Source: Ferruginibacter sp.
Lineage (GTDB): Bacteria; Bacteroidota; Bacteroidia; Chitinophagales; Chitinophagaceae
Assembly: GCA_019638575.1 (NCBI GenBank)
Contig: JAHBTN010000005.1
Location: 1 to 64,000 of the forward strand
Reading direction: 5' to 3'
DNA: 64,000 bases
Part shown: piece after piece, positions 8,790 through 17,242 of the stretch
Numbering within the stretch: the first letter of the stretch is position 1
How the letters are laid out: every line of letters starts with the position of its first letter
Notes under the pieces: model-generated
Seen by the model: the letters and a program-made list of their open reading frames with translations, nothing else
Database searches by the model: none
Told to the model about the DNA's origin: nothing
Made by a program: the position numbers and the translations under genes

Positions 8790-10055
8790 TTATTTCCTAA
8801 GCGCCCATTTCAGCATCTCTTTCCAGGTGGGTTTTTTGCCATACATTAAAATACCGGTACGATAAATTTTAGCAGCCAGCCAGGTGGTGCATAAAAAACC
8901 AATCACCAGTAAAGCCATTGATAAAATAAGTTGCCAAACAGGTACGGTGCCAGGTACACCAAACGGAAGCCGGGCCATCATTACAATGGGTGAAGTAAAA
9001 GGAATAATGCTGCCCCAAACTGCGATAGGCCCGTTAGGGTCCCTGATAGCAACAGTCATCATAAATATAGCGAAGATGATGAGTAAAGTGATAGGGAAGC
9101 TTAATGATTGTGCTTCTCTTACATCTTCATTGATAGCACTGCCAATGGCTGCATATAATGATGAATAAAAGAAAAACCCTCCCATAAAATAAAATGCAAA
9201 GCAACCCAGTATTAAAGGAAGATTTACACTGGCAAATGATTTTTGTATGCCAGCCACAATTGCGCTTGCCACAGCGCTTTCTGAGCCCATCATTTTACCA
9301 ACCGTATACACCAGTAAGATGCAGGCAACCCATATAAAAAATTGTGTAAGGGCCACTAAACTGATGCCAATAATTTTACCAAGCATTAGTTGAAATGGCT
9401 TTACCGATGATACAACTACCTCTGCAATACGATTTGTTTTTTCTTCCATCACACCCATCATCACCTGCGAGCCATAAATAAGCAGGATGAAATAAATTAA
9501 AAATCCGCATACATAACCAATAGTTGAAGAAACGGCTGAATTTGCATTCTTGTTTTCCTGGTTTTCTTCTTTTATGCTAATGTTACTTGTATTAAGTACA
9601 GTTTTCTTTTCATTATCTATACCCAGTTTTTCATTCACCACTTCGCTCCAAATTATATTGAGCTTGTTTTCAATCATGCTTTCGGTACCGGTGCCATGTG
9701 TTTTATCTGTAATGAATTTTATATTTTTTCTTCCTGTTTGCCAGTCAATGGGTGGTATAATGATGTAGCCATCGTACCCGGCTTTTCTAAAATGGCTTTG
9801 TACCGATGTGTCTTTTACAGGGGTAAATAAAATTGTACTGTCGTTAGCATTTATTTTTGCTAAAAGGCTATCGCTAAAATAGCCCGAACTGTCAACAATG
9901 GCAATATTCATTTTTTGCACCGAACTGCTTAAATAACCTGTACCAAAAATGAGGGCCATATACAAAGCGGGGAATAAGATGGTGGTAAATACAAATGATT
10001 TCTTTTTTACCCTGGTTAAATATTCTCTTTTTAATATCAATAATATCTTGTTCAT
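8790..10055 (-). CDS. ABC exporter permease (NatB / ABC-2 type)
   Basis: 421 aa from ATG at 10055; a TTG two codons upstream is less likely. One N-terminal TM helix (about 20-40) precedes a large extracytoplasmic domain (about 45-175), followed by five C-terminal TM helices, the layout of NatB/YhaP Na+-efflux-like and lipid/peptide ABC-2 permeases. The Met-Glu-Glu-Lys-Thr-Asn-Arg segment just after the second helix is a family hallmark (coupling helix). The substrate is unknown. The ATPase gene lies immediately upstream (23-nt gap), so the two form one operon. Confidence 0.9.
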   Translation of the reverse strand: MNKILLILKREYLTRVKKKSFVFTTILFPALYMALIFGTGYLSSSVQKMNIAIVDSSGYFSDSLLAKINANDSTILFTPVKDTSVQSHFRKAGYDGYIIIPPIDWQTGRKNIKFITDKTHGTGTESMIENKLNIIWSEVVNEKLGIDNEKKTVLNTSNISIKEENQENKNANSAVSSTIGYVCGFLIYFILLIYGSQVMMGVMEEKTNRIAEVVVSSVKPFQLMLGKIIGISLVALTQFFIWVACILLVYTVGKMMGSESAVASAIVAGIQKSFASVNLPLILGCFAFYFMGGFFFYSSLYAAIGSAINEDVREAQSLSFPITLLIIFAIFMMTVAIRDPNGPIAVWGSIIPFTSPIVMMARLPFGVPGTVPVWQLILSMALLVIGFLCTTWLAAKIYRTGILMYGKKPTWKEMLKWALRK

Positions 10056-10078
10056 GATCAATTAATTGTTTTAAAATT

Positions 10079-11008
10079 TCAGTTTACGTTTTGAAACTGC
10101 CTGGCAGTTGCTGTTCCTTCTACCAGCTTTATAAAAATTTCATTTAATGATGGCAACACTTCATTAAATGAATGAATAGCAGCTTTTTCATTTATAAAAT
10201 ACTGTAGTATATCATTGGGGCTGCTGTTATCTTTTAATTTTAAAATCAACTTTCCCTGTTTTTCATTCACCACATCAAATAAATTTGAATTTCCCTGTGC
10301 AGGCAGGTTATCGGCCGTAAGGCTGTAGATGTTTTCTTTATAACTGTTTTTTATTTCGGCAATCTTGCCGTCTAAAATGTTTTTCCCTTTATTAACTAAC
10401 ACAATATGGTTGCAAATTTCTTCAACCTGTTCCATACGGTGTGTGCTAAAGATAACTGTGCTGCCGTTTTTAGCCAGGCTAAAAATTTCATCTTTTATTA
10501 AATTGGCATTAACGGGGTCAAGCCCGCTAAATGGTTCATCTAAAATGATTAGTTTAGGGTTATGCAGTACAGTAGTTACAAACTGCAGCTTTTGGCTCAT
10601 ACCTTTACTAAGGTCTTCCACTTTTTTGTTCCACCAGCTTTCCATTTCCAGCTTTTGAAACCATGTTTTTATTTTAGCATTGGCATCGGCCTTACTTAAT
10701 CCTTTTAAACGTGCCAGGTAAACTGCTTGCTCGCCAATTTTCATTTTTTTATACAAGCCTCTTTCTTCGGGCATGTATCCAATATCTGCTACATCTTTTT
10801 CAGGGTTAAATTTTTTCCCGTTAAAAATAATTTCGCCGCTATCCTGGTAAAATATACCCGTTATCATTCGAAGCAATGTTGTTTTGCCTGCACCATTAGG
10901 GCCAAGCAACCCAAAAATGCCTCCTTCTTCAATATTCATGCTAATACCGTCAACAGCTTTTTGGGTAGCAAAATATTTTTTAAGGTTATGTACTTCTAAA
11001 ACATTCAT
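10079..11008 (-). CDS. ABC exporter ATP-binding protein (NatA-like)
   Basis: 309 aa. The ATPase domain (1-220) has Walker A GPNGAGKTT at about 35-43, the signature LSKGMSQK at about 138, Walker B LIILDEPFSGLDP at about 154-166 and the H-loop STHRMEQ at about 190. The C-terminal extension (about 225-309) is the DUF4162-type domain common in NatA/CcmA-like ATPases. It pairs with the downstream permease. A TACATTTG -7-like element lies at 11028-11035 on the minus strand. Confidence 0.93.
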   Translation of the reverse strand: MNVLEVHNLKKYFATQKAVDGISMNIEEGGIFGLLGPNGAGKTTLLRMITGIFYQDSGEIIFNGKKFNPEKDVADIGYMPEERGLYKKMKIGEQAVYLARLKGLSKADANAKIKTWFQKLEMESWWNKKVEDLSKGMSQKLQFVTTVLHNPKLIILDEPFSGLDPVNANLIKDEIFSLAKNGSTVIFSTHRMEQVEEICNHIVLVNKGKNILDGKIAEIKNSYKENIYSLTADNLPAQGNSNLFDVVNEKQGKLILKLKDNSSPNDILQYFINEKAAIHSFNEVLPSLNEIFIKLVEGTATARQFQNVN

Positions 11009-11083
11009 TGTATATATTTTTTCGCTTCAAATGTACGTATCCAAAACTTATTATAGGTTGTGTATTTATAAACGGTAAACTAT

Positions 11084-12697
11084 TTATAATAGAATAATTG
11101 CTAATTGGCGGGCAATTTTTTCTCCATCCATAGCGGCACTTACTATACCACCTGCAAAGCCGGCGCCTTCGCCACATGGGTATAAATTTTTTAATTGGGG
11201 ATGCGTTAAACTATCCAAATTGCGTGGAATACGAACCGGCGATGAGGTACGGCTTTCTGTAGCTACAATTACGGCATCATTTGTATAATATCCTTTAAGT
11301 TTTTTTCCAAATAGTAAAAAAGCATTTACTAATGATTGATGAATGAATCCCGGTAAAACTTTTTGTAATGTGGTGCTTTGTAAACCCGGCAGGTACGAAT
11401 TAGAAGGCAAGGTGGCAGATAGTTTATTACTGCAAAAATCGGCCATACGTTGTGCCGGGGCTACAAACTTACCACCGCCAGCAGTAAAACATTGTTGCTC
11501 TACCGCCTGTTGAAAATGCATCAGCAATAAAGGGCTTCCTTCATCAGATATTTTTTTGCCTGCTTTTTTTAATTCATAGGCAGCATCTGCTTTTGTTACC
11601 TGCACTACAATACCGCTGTTGGCATAGGGATTGTTTCTTTTTGATGGGCTCCATCCATTTACCACAATCTCACCGGCTGCAGTTGCAGCCGGTGCAATAA
11701 TACCACCCGGGCACATACAAAACGAAAATACGCCCCGGCCATTTACCTGTTGAACCAGGCTGTATGATGCAGGTGGTAAAAACTCACTTCGTGTTGTTGT
11801 ATTTATATTGGTTGTTGCTTCAGGACAGCCATATTGTATTTTGTCAATAAGGGCTTGAGGATGTTCAATACGTACACCCAGTGCAAATTCTTTTGCTTCA
11901 ATATGAATTTGTTTTTTATGCAGCAGTTCAAAAATATCCCTTGCACTATGGCCGGTAGCCAACATAAATGCATCGGCTTCAAATTGGTTGCCATCTGCTG
12001 TTGTAACAGATTGTATTTGTTGATTACTAATGGTAAAGTCAACTACTTTTTTATTAAATAGAAATTCTCCGCCACAATCAATAACCTGTTTACGCATTGC
12101 TGTTATTATTTGTGGTAATTTATTAGTGCCAATATGCGGATGACTTTGATACAATATCTTTTCATCGGCTCCAAAATTTACAAACAAGTTCAAAATCCTG
12201 TCTATATCGCCACGTTTTGAGCTACGGGTGTATAATTTTCCATCGCTGTAAGTACCGGCGCCACCTTCGCCAAAGCAATAATTGCTTTCGGGGTTAATGA
12301 TACCTTCTTTATTAAGTAATGCAAGGTCTCGCCGGCGGGTACGTACATCTTTTCCTCTTTCCAGGATGATGGGCTTTATACCCTTTTCAAGCAGGTGCAG
12401 GGCGGCAAATAATCCTGCAGGGCCGGCACCAATTATAATTACTTTTTTATTTGCATTTTTTACATCTTTAAAATAAAATGACTGTATTTTTCTTTGAAAA
12501 AATGGTTCGTTTATGAAGGCATTTACTGTAAGATTTACCCAAATTGTTTTGGAACGGGCATCAATAGATTGTTTGATGATATGATAACCGGTAACAGAAG
12601 TGGTTTTATGGCCTGTAGTTTTTGAAATAAGGTTTTTTACAGCTATATCATCGGCTGCTTCTGATGGCAGAAGTTTTAGAGAAATCTTTTGTTGCAT
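11084..12697 (-). CDS. FAD-dependent dehydrogenase (COG2509-like)
   Basis: 537 aa. An N-terminal domain of about 80 residues precedes a Rossmann dinucleotide-binding motif, VIIIGAGPAGLFAALHL, at about residues 88-104 followed by an acidic LERG. Conserved blocks FGEGGAGTYSDGKLYTR (about 143-159), AxGHSARD (about 255) and a C-terminal PCGEGAGFAGGI FAD loop identify the uncharacterised FAD dehydrogenase family related to HI0933/FixC. The substrate is unknown. Transcribed alone; the 79 nt upstream hold nothing recognisable except a TTATCCAAA near-DnaA-box at 12710-12718. Confidence 0.85.
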   Translation of the reverse strand: MQQKISLKLLPSEAADDIAVKNLISKTTGHKTTSVTGYHIIKQSIDARSKTIWVNLTVNAFINEPFFQRKIQSFYFKDVKNANKKVIIIGAGPAGLFAALHLLEKGIKPIILERGKDVRTRRRDLALLNKEGIINPESNYCFGEGGAGTYSDGKLYTRSSKRGDIDRILNLFVNFGADEKILYQSHPHIGTNKLPQIITAMRKQVIDCGGEFLFNKKVVDFTISNQQIQSVTTADGNQFEADAFMLATGHSARDIFELLHKKQIHIEAKEFALGVRIEHPQALIDKIQYGCPEATTNINTTTRSEFLPPASYSLVQQVNGRGVFSFCMCPGGIIAPAATAAGEIVVNGWSPSKRNNPYANSGIVVQVTKADAAYELKKAGKKISDEGSPLLLMHFQQAVEQQCFTAGGGKFVAPAQRMADFCSNKLSATLPSNSYLPGLQSTTLQKVLPGFIHQSLVNAFLLFGKKLKGYYTNDAVIVATESRTSSPVRIPRNLDSLTHPQLKNLYPCGEGAGFAGGIVSAAMDGEKIARQLAIILL

Positions 12698-12776
12698 TGC
12701 GTTTGGTTTTTATCCAAAAAGCGTAATCTATATTAATAATTGTACCCTTTTTTATATACAGGTTGTATAAGTATTA

Positions 12777-13163
12777 TTAAAAGGGTAAGTCGTCAACAGC
12801 ATCGGGTGGTGTTGATGAAAATGTATCCAGGGGTTCAAGGTATTCATTGTCAGTTTTAGGGCTACCGGGTTGTAAAATCTGTTCAATACGCCATGCATCC
12901 AGGTTGGTAATATAATTTACTTTGCCGTCTTTCTCCCATTTGCTTCCTTTTATATTAAAGTACACTTTTATTTCATCGCCAATATTAACCCGGTCTATAA
13001 TAGTTGTTTTATCTTGTACACATTGAAACTTAACATAGTTGGTTATAGTACGGCCATTAATATCTTCAGTTTTTTCAACTGCAAATTCCCTTGTTTTAAA
13101 AGTTTCGGTACGTTGTACGGTATCATATTTGGCAACTAATTTGCCTGTAAGTTCATAACTCAT
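12777..13163 (-). CDS. DUF3127 protein with an SSB-like C-terminal tip
   Basis: 128 aa. A beta-rich N-terminal domain (about 1-100, OB-fold-like) matches the Bacteroidota DUF3127 family. It is followed by a Pro/Ser/Asp-rich tail ending Asp-Asp-Leu-Pro-Phe. That end closely resembles the Asp-Asp-Ile-Pro-Phe tip with which bacterial single-stranded DNA-binding proteins recruit repair and replication enzymes. A role in binding single-stranded nucleic acid is an inference from fold and tail. A TACTTTTG -7-like element lies at 13181-13188 on the minus strand. Confidence 0.8.
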   Translation of the reverse strand: MSYELTGKLVAKYDTVQRTETFKTREFAVEKTEDINGRTITNYVKFQCVQDKTTIIDRVNIGDEIKVYFNIKGSKWEKDGKVNYITNLDAWRIEQILQPGSPKTDNEYLEPLDTFSSTPPDAVDDLPF

Positions 13164-13693
13164 ATAAGTAATTTAGTATTCAAAAGTAAACCTAATTTTT
13201 ATCAAAATAATTTTTTTAAAACCTTTCTTTCTTTAAGATAAAAAGGGCTATCTTACTCTTTGTTCATTTACATAAAAGCTGCTTAAAACAAAACCCGGTA
13301 AACAGAGTGAGATTTATATAAGAAATTAGGTTAAATATTTAAAGTTTTAAAAAAATATTTTACTGTACATGGGGTAGTTTTTGGAGAAGCAATATGAAAA
13401 TAGCCATAAACAAATTCTTGTAATATACCTGTAAATCAGCTATATTGTACCGTGTATAATTTTTATTTGAATGGCAAAAAATGAACTGATTTTTGGTGAG
13501 GTGGGTTGCTAAAATTGCATACTGTAGTTGATTGGGAAAAAACAAGTGAATAAAAAATTTTTTTTTCAACATTTTATTCGATATTCGCTGTCCTGCGAAG
13601 ATTTTTTATGAATAAATTTTGTTTGTAAAAAATTAAACCGGCAACCAAAGAAGATACAATTCATAACTCGATATATAAATTGCTAAGGAACTA
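13164..13693. other. 530-bp AT-rich intergenic region upstream of dnaA
   Basis: No convincing gene was seen. On the minus strand it holds a -7-like element for the DUF3127 gene. A small hairpin (TTCGC 13584-13588, GCGAA 13595-13599) followed by six T at 13602-13607 could act as an attenuator or terminator before dnaA. No clusters of TTATCCACA DnaA boxes were found, so there is no direct support for an origin here. Confidence 0.5.
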
Positions 13694-15127
13694 ATGGAGA
13701 AAGCTTTTGAAAAAGTATGGACTAACTGTTTAGAGATTATAAAAGACATTGTAGAATGGCAGCATTTTAAAACATGGTTCGAACCAATAAAACCGGTAGC
13801 ATTAAAAGAAAAAATTTTAACCATCCAGGTTCCCAGTCAATTTTTTTATGAGTACCTTGAAGAGCATTATGTATCGCTGCTTGCAAAAACATTAAAGAGA
13901 GAACTTGGTAAAGAGGCAAGGCTTGAATACAGGATAATGGTTGACAGCGGTAACAGTAAAAACAAACCTCAAACGGTTGATATGCCGGGGCAGGGTTACA
14001 AATCTTACTCAAATAATGAAATGGATTTTCCACTTGTAATAAATAATCCTGTTAAGAACCCATTTGTAATTCCCGGGCTCAAAAAAATGCAGATTGATCC
14101 GCAGTTGAACCAGGCGTATACTTTTGATGCATTTGTAGAAGGTGATTGTAACAGGGTGGCACGCCAAGCCGGAAAAACAGTGGCCGAAAAACCCGGCACC
14201 ACTTCATTTAATCCTTTGGTGATATATAGCAGTGTGGGTTTGGGTAAAACACACCTGGCACAGGCTATTGGCAACGAAGTTAAAAGGCTTCATCCCAATA
14301 AAGTGGTATTATATGTTAGTTCCGAAAAATTCATCAACCAGTTTATTGACCATGGCCGTAACGGTGCTATCAATGATTTTATACATTTTTACCAGTTGAT
14401 AGACGTGTTGATAATTGATGACGTGCAGTTTTTTAACCGTGCCGAAAAATCGCAGGATGCATTTTTCTCAATTTTTAATCACCTGCATCAAAGTGGTAAA
14501 CAACTGATATTAACCAGTGATAAAGCGCCAAAAGACCTGGAAGGTGTACAGGAAAGACTGCTAAGCCGTTTTCGTTGGGGTTTAAGCGCCGATTTACAGG
14601 TACCCGATTACGAAACAAAGATTGAGATACTTAAGTTAAAGATGAAGAACGATGGTTTGGAAATGCCACAGGAAGTAGTGAAATATATTGCTTATAATAT
14701 GAATAGCAATGTTCGTGAACTGGAAGGTGCATTAATATCATTGTTGGCACAATCTTCGCTTAATAAAAGAGAAATTGATTTAGAATTGACAAAAAAAGTA
14801 CTTCGCAATTTTGTAAAATCCTCCAGTAAGGAAATTACCATCGATACCATTCAAAAAATGGTATGTGAGTACTTTGATGTGCCATACGATAAACTGCTTC
14901 AAAAAACCCGTAAAAGAGAAATTGTACAGGCAAGACAAATAACCATGTACCTGGCAAAAGCATTTACAAAAAATTCGCTAAAAACAATTGGGGAGCATTT
15001 TGGTGGCAGAGACCATACTACCGTAATACACAGTTGCCAAACCGTAAAAGACCTAATGGATACAGATAGTTTATTTAAAGAAAGCGTTTTGGAACTACAG
15101 CAAAAAGTACATTTGGCTGCTATGTAA
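13694..15127 (+). CDS. dnaA: Chromosomal replication initiator DnaA
   Basis: 477 aa, full length. Domain I (about 1-80) mediates oligomerisation and DnaB contact. A linker with a Phe-Val-Ile-Pro-Gly-Leu segment precedes the AAA+ domain, which has Walker A GLGKTHLA at about 180-187, Walker B LIIDDVQFF at about 237-245 and sensor and box VII motifs. The C-terminal domain IV carries the DnaA signature GGRDHTTVIHSC at about 436-447, which binds DnaA boxes. It is monocistronic and followed by a strong terminator. Confidence 0.98.
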   Translation: MEKAFEKVWTNCLEIIKDIVEWQHFKTWFEPIKPVALKEKILTIQVPSQFFYEYLEEHYVSLLAKTLKRELGKEARLEYRIMVDSGNSKNKPQTVDMPGQGYKSYSNNEMDFPLVINNPVKNPFVIPGLKKMQIDPQLNQAYTFDAFVEGDCNRVARQAGKTVAEKPGTTSFNPLVIYSSVGLGKTHLAQAIGNEVKRLHPNKVVLYVSSEKFINQFIDHGRNGAINDFIHFYQLIDVLIIDDVQFFNRAEKSQDAFFSIFNHLHQSGKQLILTSDKAPKDLEGVQERLLSRFRWGLSADLQVPDYETKIEILKLKMKNDGLEMPQEVVKYIAYNMNSNVRELEGALISLLAQSSLNKREIDLELTKKVLRNFVKSSSKEITIDTIQKMVCEYFDVPYDKLLQKTRKREIVQARQITMYLAKAFTKNSLKTIGEHFGGRDHTTVIHSCQTVKDLMDTDSLFKESVLELQQKVHLAAM

Positions 15128-15153
15128 AAATTTTAACCAGGCACTTATAATTG

Positions 15154-15186
15154 ATCCGGATTCTTAAAGAATTTGGATTTTTTTTA
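15154..15186 (+). terminator. Rho-independent terminator of dnaA
   Basis: 11-bp stem (15154-15164 with 15168-15178, two adjacent G-U pairs) closing on a 3-nt loop, followed by a run of eight T (15178-15185). Confidence 0.8.
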
Positions 15187-15252
15187 TAAAAACAACCTGT
15201 ATTGAAAATTGTTAAATAGTTAAATAAAATATGCCTGTTTTTACCATTTAGT

Positions 15253-15284
15253 TTTGGGTTATAACAGTATGAATTGTATTTTTG
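15253..15284 (+). promoter_or_regulatory. Promoter of tRNA-Ser
   Basis: TTTG (15253-15256), a 20-nt spacer and TATTTTTG (15277-15284) match the Bacteroidota housekeeping promoter exactly. The tRNA 5' end follows 28 nt later. Confidence 0.75.
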
Positions 15285-15312
15285 CCACCCCTTACAAAAT
15301 AAGGGAAGATTA

Positions 15313-15402
<90 letters not shown>

Positions 15403-15414
15403 AAAATTTGAGAA

Positions 15415-15463
15415 GAGGGTTAAACTGTTCCGCCAATTGGCGGATCGAATCCCACCCTCGCCG
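15415..15463 (+). pseudogene. Decayed 3'-half copy of tRNA-Ser with an inserted palindrome
   Basis: The variable-arm sequence GGGTTAAACTGT and the 3' part TCGAATCCCACCCTC, then CCGC, repeat those of the intact tRNA-Ser just upstream. The 5' strand of the T-stem is replaced by the perfect 14-nt palindrome CCGCCAATTGGCGG (15430-15443). Acceptor, D and anticodon arms are missing, so it cannot be a working tRNA. Confidence 0.8.
15430..15443. repeat. Perfect palindrome CCGCCAATTGGCGG
   Basis: A 14-bp self-complementary element within the tRNA-Ser remnant. It is GC-rich in AT-rich surroundings and resembles a dispersed REP-type unit. Confidence 0.7.
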
Positions 15464-15494
15464 CAAAAAAAACTTAAAACGATAACCAATAGTT

Positions 15495-15569
15495 CGGGAT
15501 GTAGCGTAGCCCGGTTATCGCGCCTGGTTTGGGACCAGGAGGTCGCAAGTTCGAATCTTGCCATCCCGA
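15495..15569 (+). tRNA. tRNA-Pro (anticodon TGG)
   Basis: 75 nt. Acceptor arms CGGGATG and CATCCCG pair; the discriminator is A15569. The anticodon stem CCTGG/CCAGG encloses loop TTTGGGA with TGG at 15530-15532. The T-loop TTCGAAT is present. No encoded CCA. It lies 93 nt after tRNA-Ser and is probably cotranscribed. Confidence 0.96.
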
Positions 15570-15580
15570 CACCACAACCC

Positions 15581-15618
15581 AATCCCTTCGATTTTATATC
15601 GGAGGGATTTTTATTTTG
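15581..15618 (+). terminator. Terminator after the tRNA-Ser/tRNA-Pro unit
   Basis: 12-bp stem (15581-15592 with 15598-15609, one G-U) with a 5-nt loop, followed by TTTTATTTT. Confidence 0.85.
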
Positions 15619-15631
15619 AAAAATGATAAAA

Positions 15632-15690
15632 GTGTAGCCGGTTATCATCGTCCCGACTTGAGCGTCGGGAAGGTCGCAAGTTCGTCCCAA
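15632..15690 (+). pseudogene. Decayed copy of tRNA-Pro with an inserted palindrome
   Basis: GTAGCCGGTTATC and AGGTCGCAAGTTCG match the D-arm and variable/T-arm of tRNA-Pro(TGG) located 120 nt upstream. The anticodon arm between them is replaced by a perfect 7-bp hairpin, TCCCGAC-TTGAGC-GTCGGGA (15651-15670). The 3' acceptor half is lost. It lies beyond the terminator. The same design is seen in the tRNA-Ser remnant. Confidence 0.75.
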
Positions 15691-15948
15691 TTAATAATTC
15701 AATCCTTGTAAAAATTAATTATTTCACAAAAAGCCGCAAAGTTATAAAGCAGGCAAGGTTATTTTCAATTTCCTTTTTTGAATAAAATATATATCATTAA
15801 CCAGTTTCTAAATAAATATCTTTTTTAAAAATGGGATATTATAAAATTCAAAAACTGATATCTAAAATGCTATTGTATATTAAAATACCGGCTATATCAT
15901 TGGCAGGAAATTTTAATTTTTTAATTTTACCCGAATAATAAATCTTTT
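15691..15948. other. Intergenic region before tRNA-Pro(CGG)
   Basis: AT-rich, no gene seen. Around 15722-15750 there is a word series (TTTCAC, AAAG, GCAAAG, TAAAGC) that looks like a decayed copy of the TTTCACGCAAAG repeat flanking the GxxExxY gene at 27.1-27.5 kb. Confidence 0.35.
15900..15929 (+). promoter_or_regulatory. Probable promoter of tRNA-Pro(CGG)
   Basis: TTG (15900-15902), a 19-nt spacer and TAATTTTA (15922-15929, final G missing) lie 19 nt before the tRNA 5' end. Confidence 0.5.
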
Positions 15949-16022
15949 CGGGCAGTAGCGCAGTCAGGTAGCGTACAACGTTCGGGACGTTGGGGTCGCT
16001 GGTTCGAATCCAGTCTGCCCGA
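15949..16022 (+). tRNA. tRNA-Pro (anticodon CGG)
   Basis: 74 nt. Acceptor arms CGGGCAG and CTGCCCG pair; the discriminator is A16022. Anticodon stem CAACG/CGTTG encloses loop TTCGGGA with CGG at 15983-15985. The T-arm contains GGTTCGAATCC. No encoded CCA. Confidence 0.96.
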
Positions 16023-16046
16023 TTTTTTTAAATTTAAATAATAGAA

Positions 16047-16077
16047 AAGGGTTTCAATTAATTAAATCGAAACCCTT
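16047..16077. terminator. Inverted repeat after tRNA-Pro(CGG), probable terminator
   Basis: AAGGGTTTC (16047-16055) pairs with GAAACCCTT (16069-16077). It is preceded by a T-run directly after the tRNA but lacks a strong T-run of its own. It may serve the tRNA or the convergent metallopeptidase gene. Confidence 0.5.
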
Positions 16078-16155
16078 CACCGGGATTAATTTTTCTTAGA
16101 TTTTTCTTTTGTTTTTTATGGACTACTTTAAAAATTTGAAAGCATTGGTTTGATA

Positions 16156-17082
16156 TTAATCTTTAATGGCAACCAATGTCCAGTTATTTGTTCGGCGGTT
16201 CCATAAAATTGAATAATCTGTACCGTGATATAATTTATAAGTACGGTAACCATTATAATATTTCATTCTTAACCAACCGTAATTATAAATTTCAAATTTA
16301 AAAACAAAAGGTTTGCCGGCTTCTAATGTTACATCCTGGAAAGTTTTTCCATCGTCGCTAAGCTGAATGGTTTGGTTGTTATTGCCTTGAAGTGTAAGAA
16401 ATATCCAGCTTGGATCGGTGTTTGGGTCAGTTTGCCCACTACCGCCGGTATTAGGGTTGGGCGCCGGTGATGTTGGGACCGGCGTTGTTGGTTTGGTGGG
16501 AGGAGTGGGTTTATTACCGGCAACAGCACCCTTGTCCCATCCGTTTGAAATGGCTGTCACCCTATCACTTTTACCGGGATGAGTGCTGCTGGCTCTTTCA
16601 GAAGCAATAGCTTTAATGGCTGCTACTGCTTCGTCTTTACTTGCACCCATCAACGCCATTAAATACCCGCTAAATGCATCTGCTTCCAGTTCTTTGGGTG
16701 GCGTGCTTCCCGTTCTGCTTACCACATGATTGTAATAATGATGCCCCATCTCATGCGCCATAATACTGATGCTTGACCATTTGGTATGTGTATAGCTATC
16801 CACATCTTCCAAAAAATCATTGTCGTACACAATCCATCGCATATTGTTGATGATAGTGGCATAAGCATTTTGAATACCATTTCTTTCCTGCAGCCTGAAA
16901 TTTTCGTTCCAGTTTATTTTCTGCAACATTTCATCTACAATTTCCTTGGCTTCATATACCGACTGGAAATTAGCAACCATACTTTTGGGTGGGATGATAT
17001 AACCACAGCCGGTAACCCTTTTTTGTGCTTGTGTATTAACAAATGCAAAAATGAAAAGGGTAAAAACAAATATTTTTTTCAT
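16156..17082 (-). CDS. Secreted zinc metallopeptidase (M48-like) with a C-terminal beta domain
   Basis: 308 aa from ATG at 17082, where a clear signal peptide begins; a longer frame to 17151 has no sensible N-terminus. Zinc motif HEMGHH and a downstream Glu-Leu-Glu-Ala-Asp segment supplying the third ligand match M48-type peptidases. A Pro/Thr-rich linker (about 200-230) separates a C-terminal domain of about 80 residues that looks beta-stranded (Tyr/Trp-rich) and may bind a surface or ligand. The usual M48 membrane helices are missing, so it is probably periplasmic or exported. Confidence 0.8.
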   Translation of the reverse strand: MKKIFVFTLFIFAFVNTQAQKRVTGCGYIIPPKSMVANFQSVYEAKEIVDEMLQKINWNENFRLQERNGIQNAYATIINNMRWIVYDNDFLEDVDSYTHTKWSSISIMAHEMGHHYYNHVVSRTGSTPPKELEADAFSGYLMALMGASKDEAVAAIKAIASERASSTHPGKSDRVTAISNGWDKGAVAGNKPTPPTKPTTPVPTSPAPNPNTGGSGQTDPNTDPSWIFLTLQGNNNQTIQLSDDGKTFQDVTLEAGKPFVFKFEIYNYGWLRMKYYNGYRTYKLYHGTDYSILWNRRTNNWTLVAIKD

Positions 17083-17242
17083 AATCCGTTTTTTCTTTGT
17101 GAATTCTAAAATTAATATTTTATTTATATCCTGTATTAAAATATATAACATGATTTGTACAATGAAAAAAATACAGCATAAGATATACTCTTAAATCCAT
17201 AGAAATATTTTTTGCGTACATGAATCACTTAAAAAAAACAAT

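Noticed and set aside
13164-13693. Chromosome origin next to dnaA
   Set aside because: No cluster of TTATCCACA-like boxes or clear unwinding element; the only near-box (12710-12718) stands alone.
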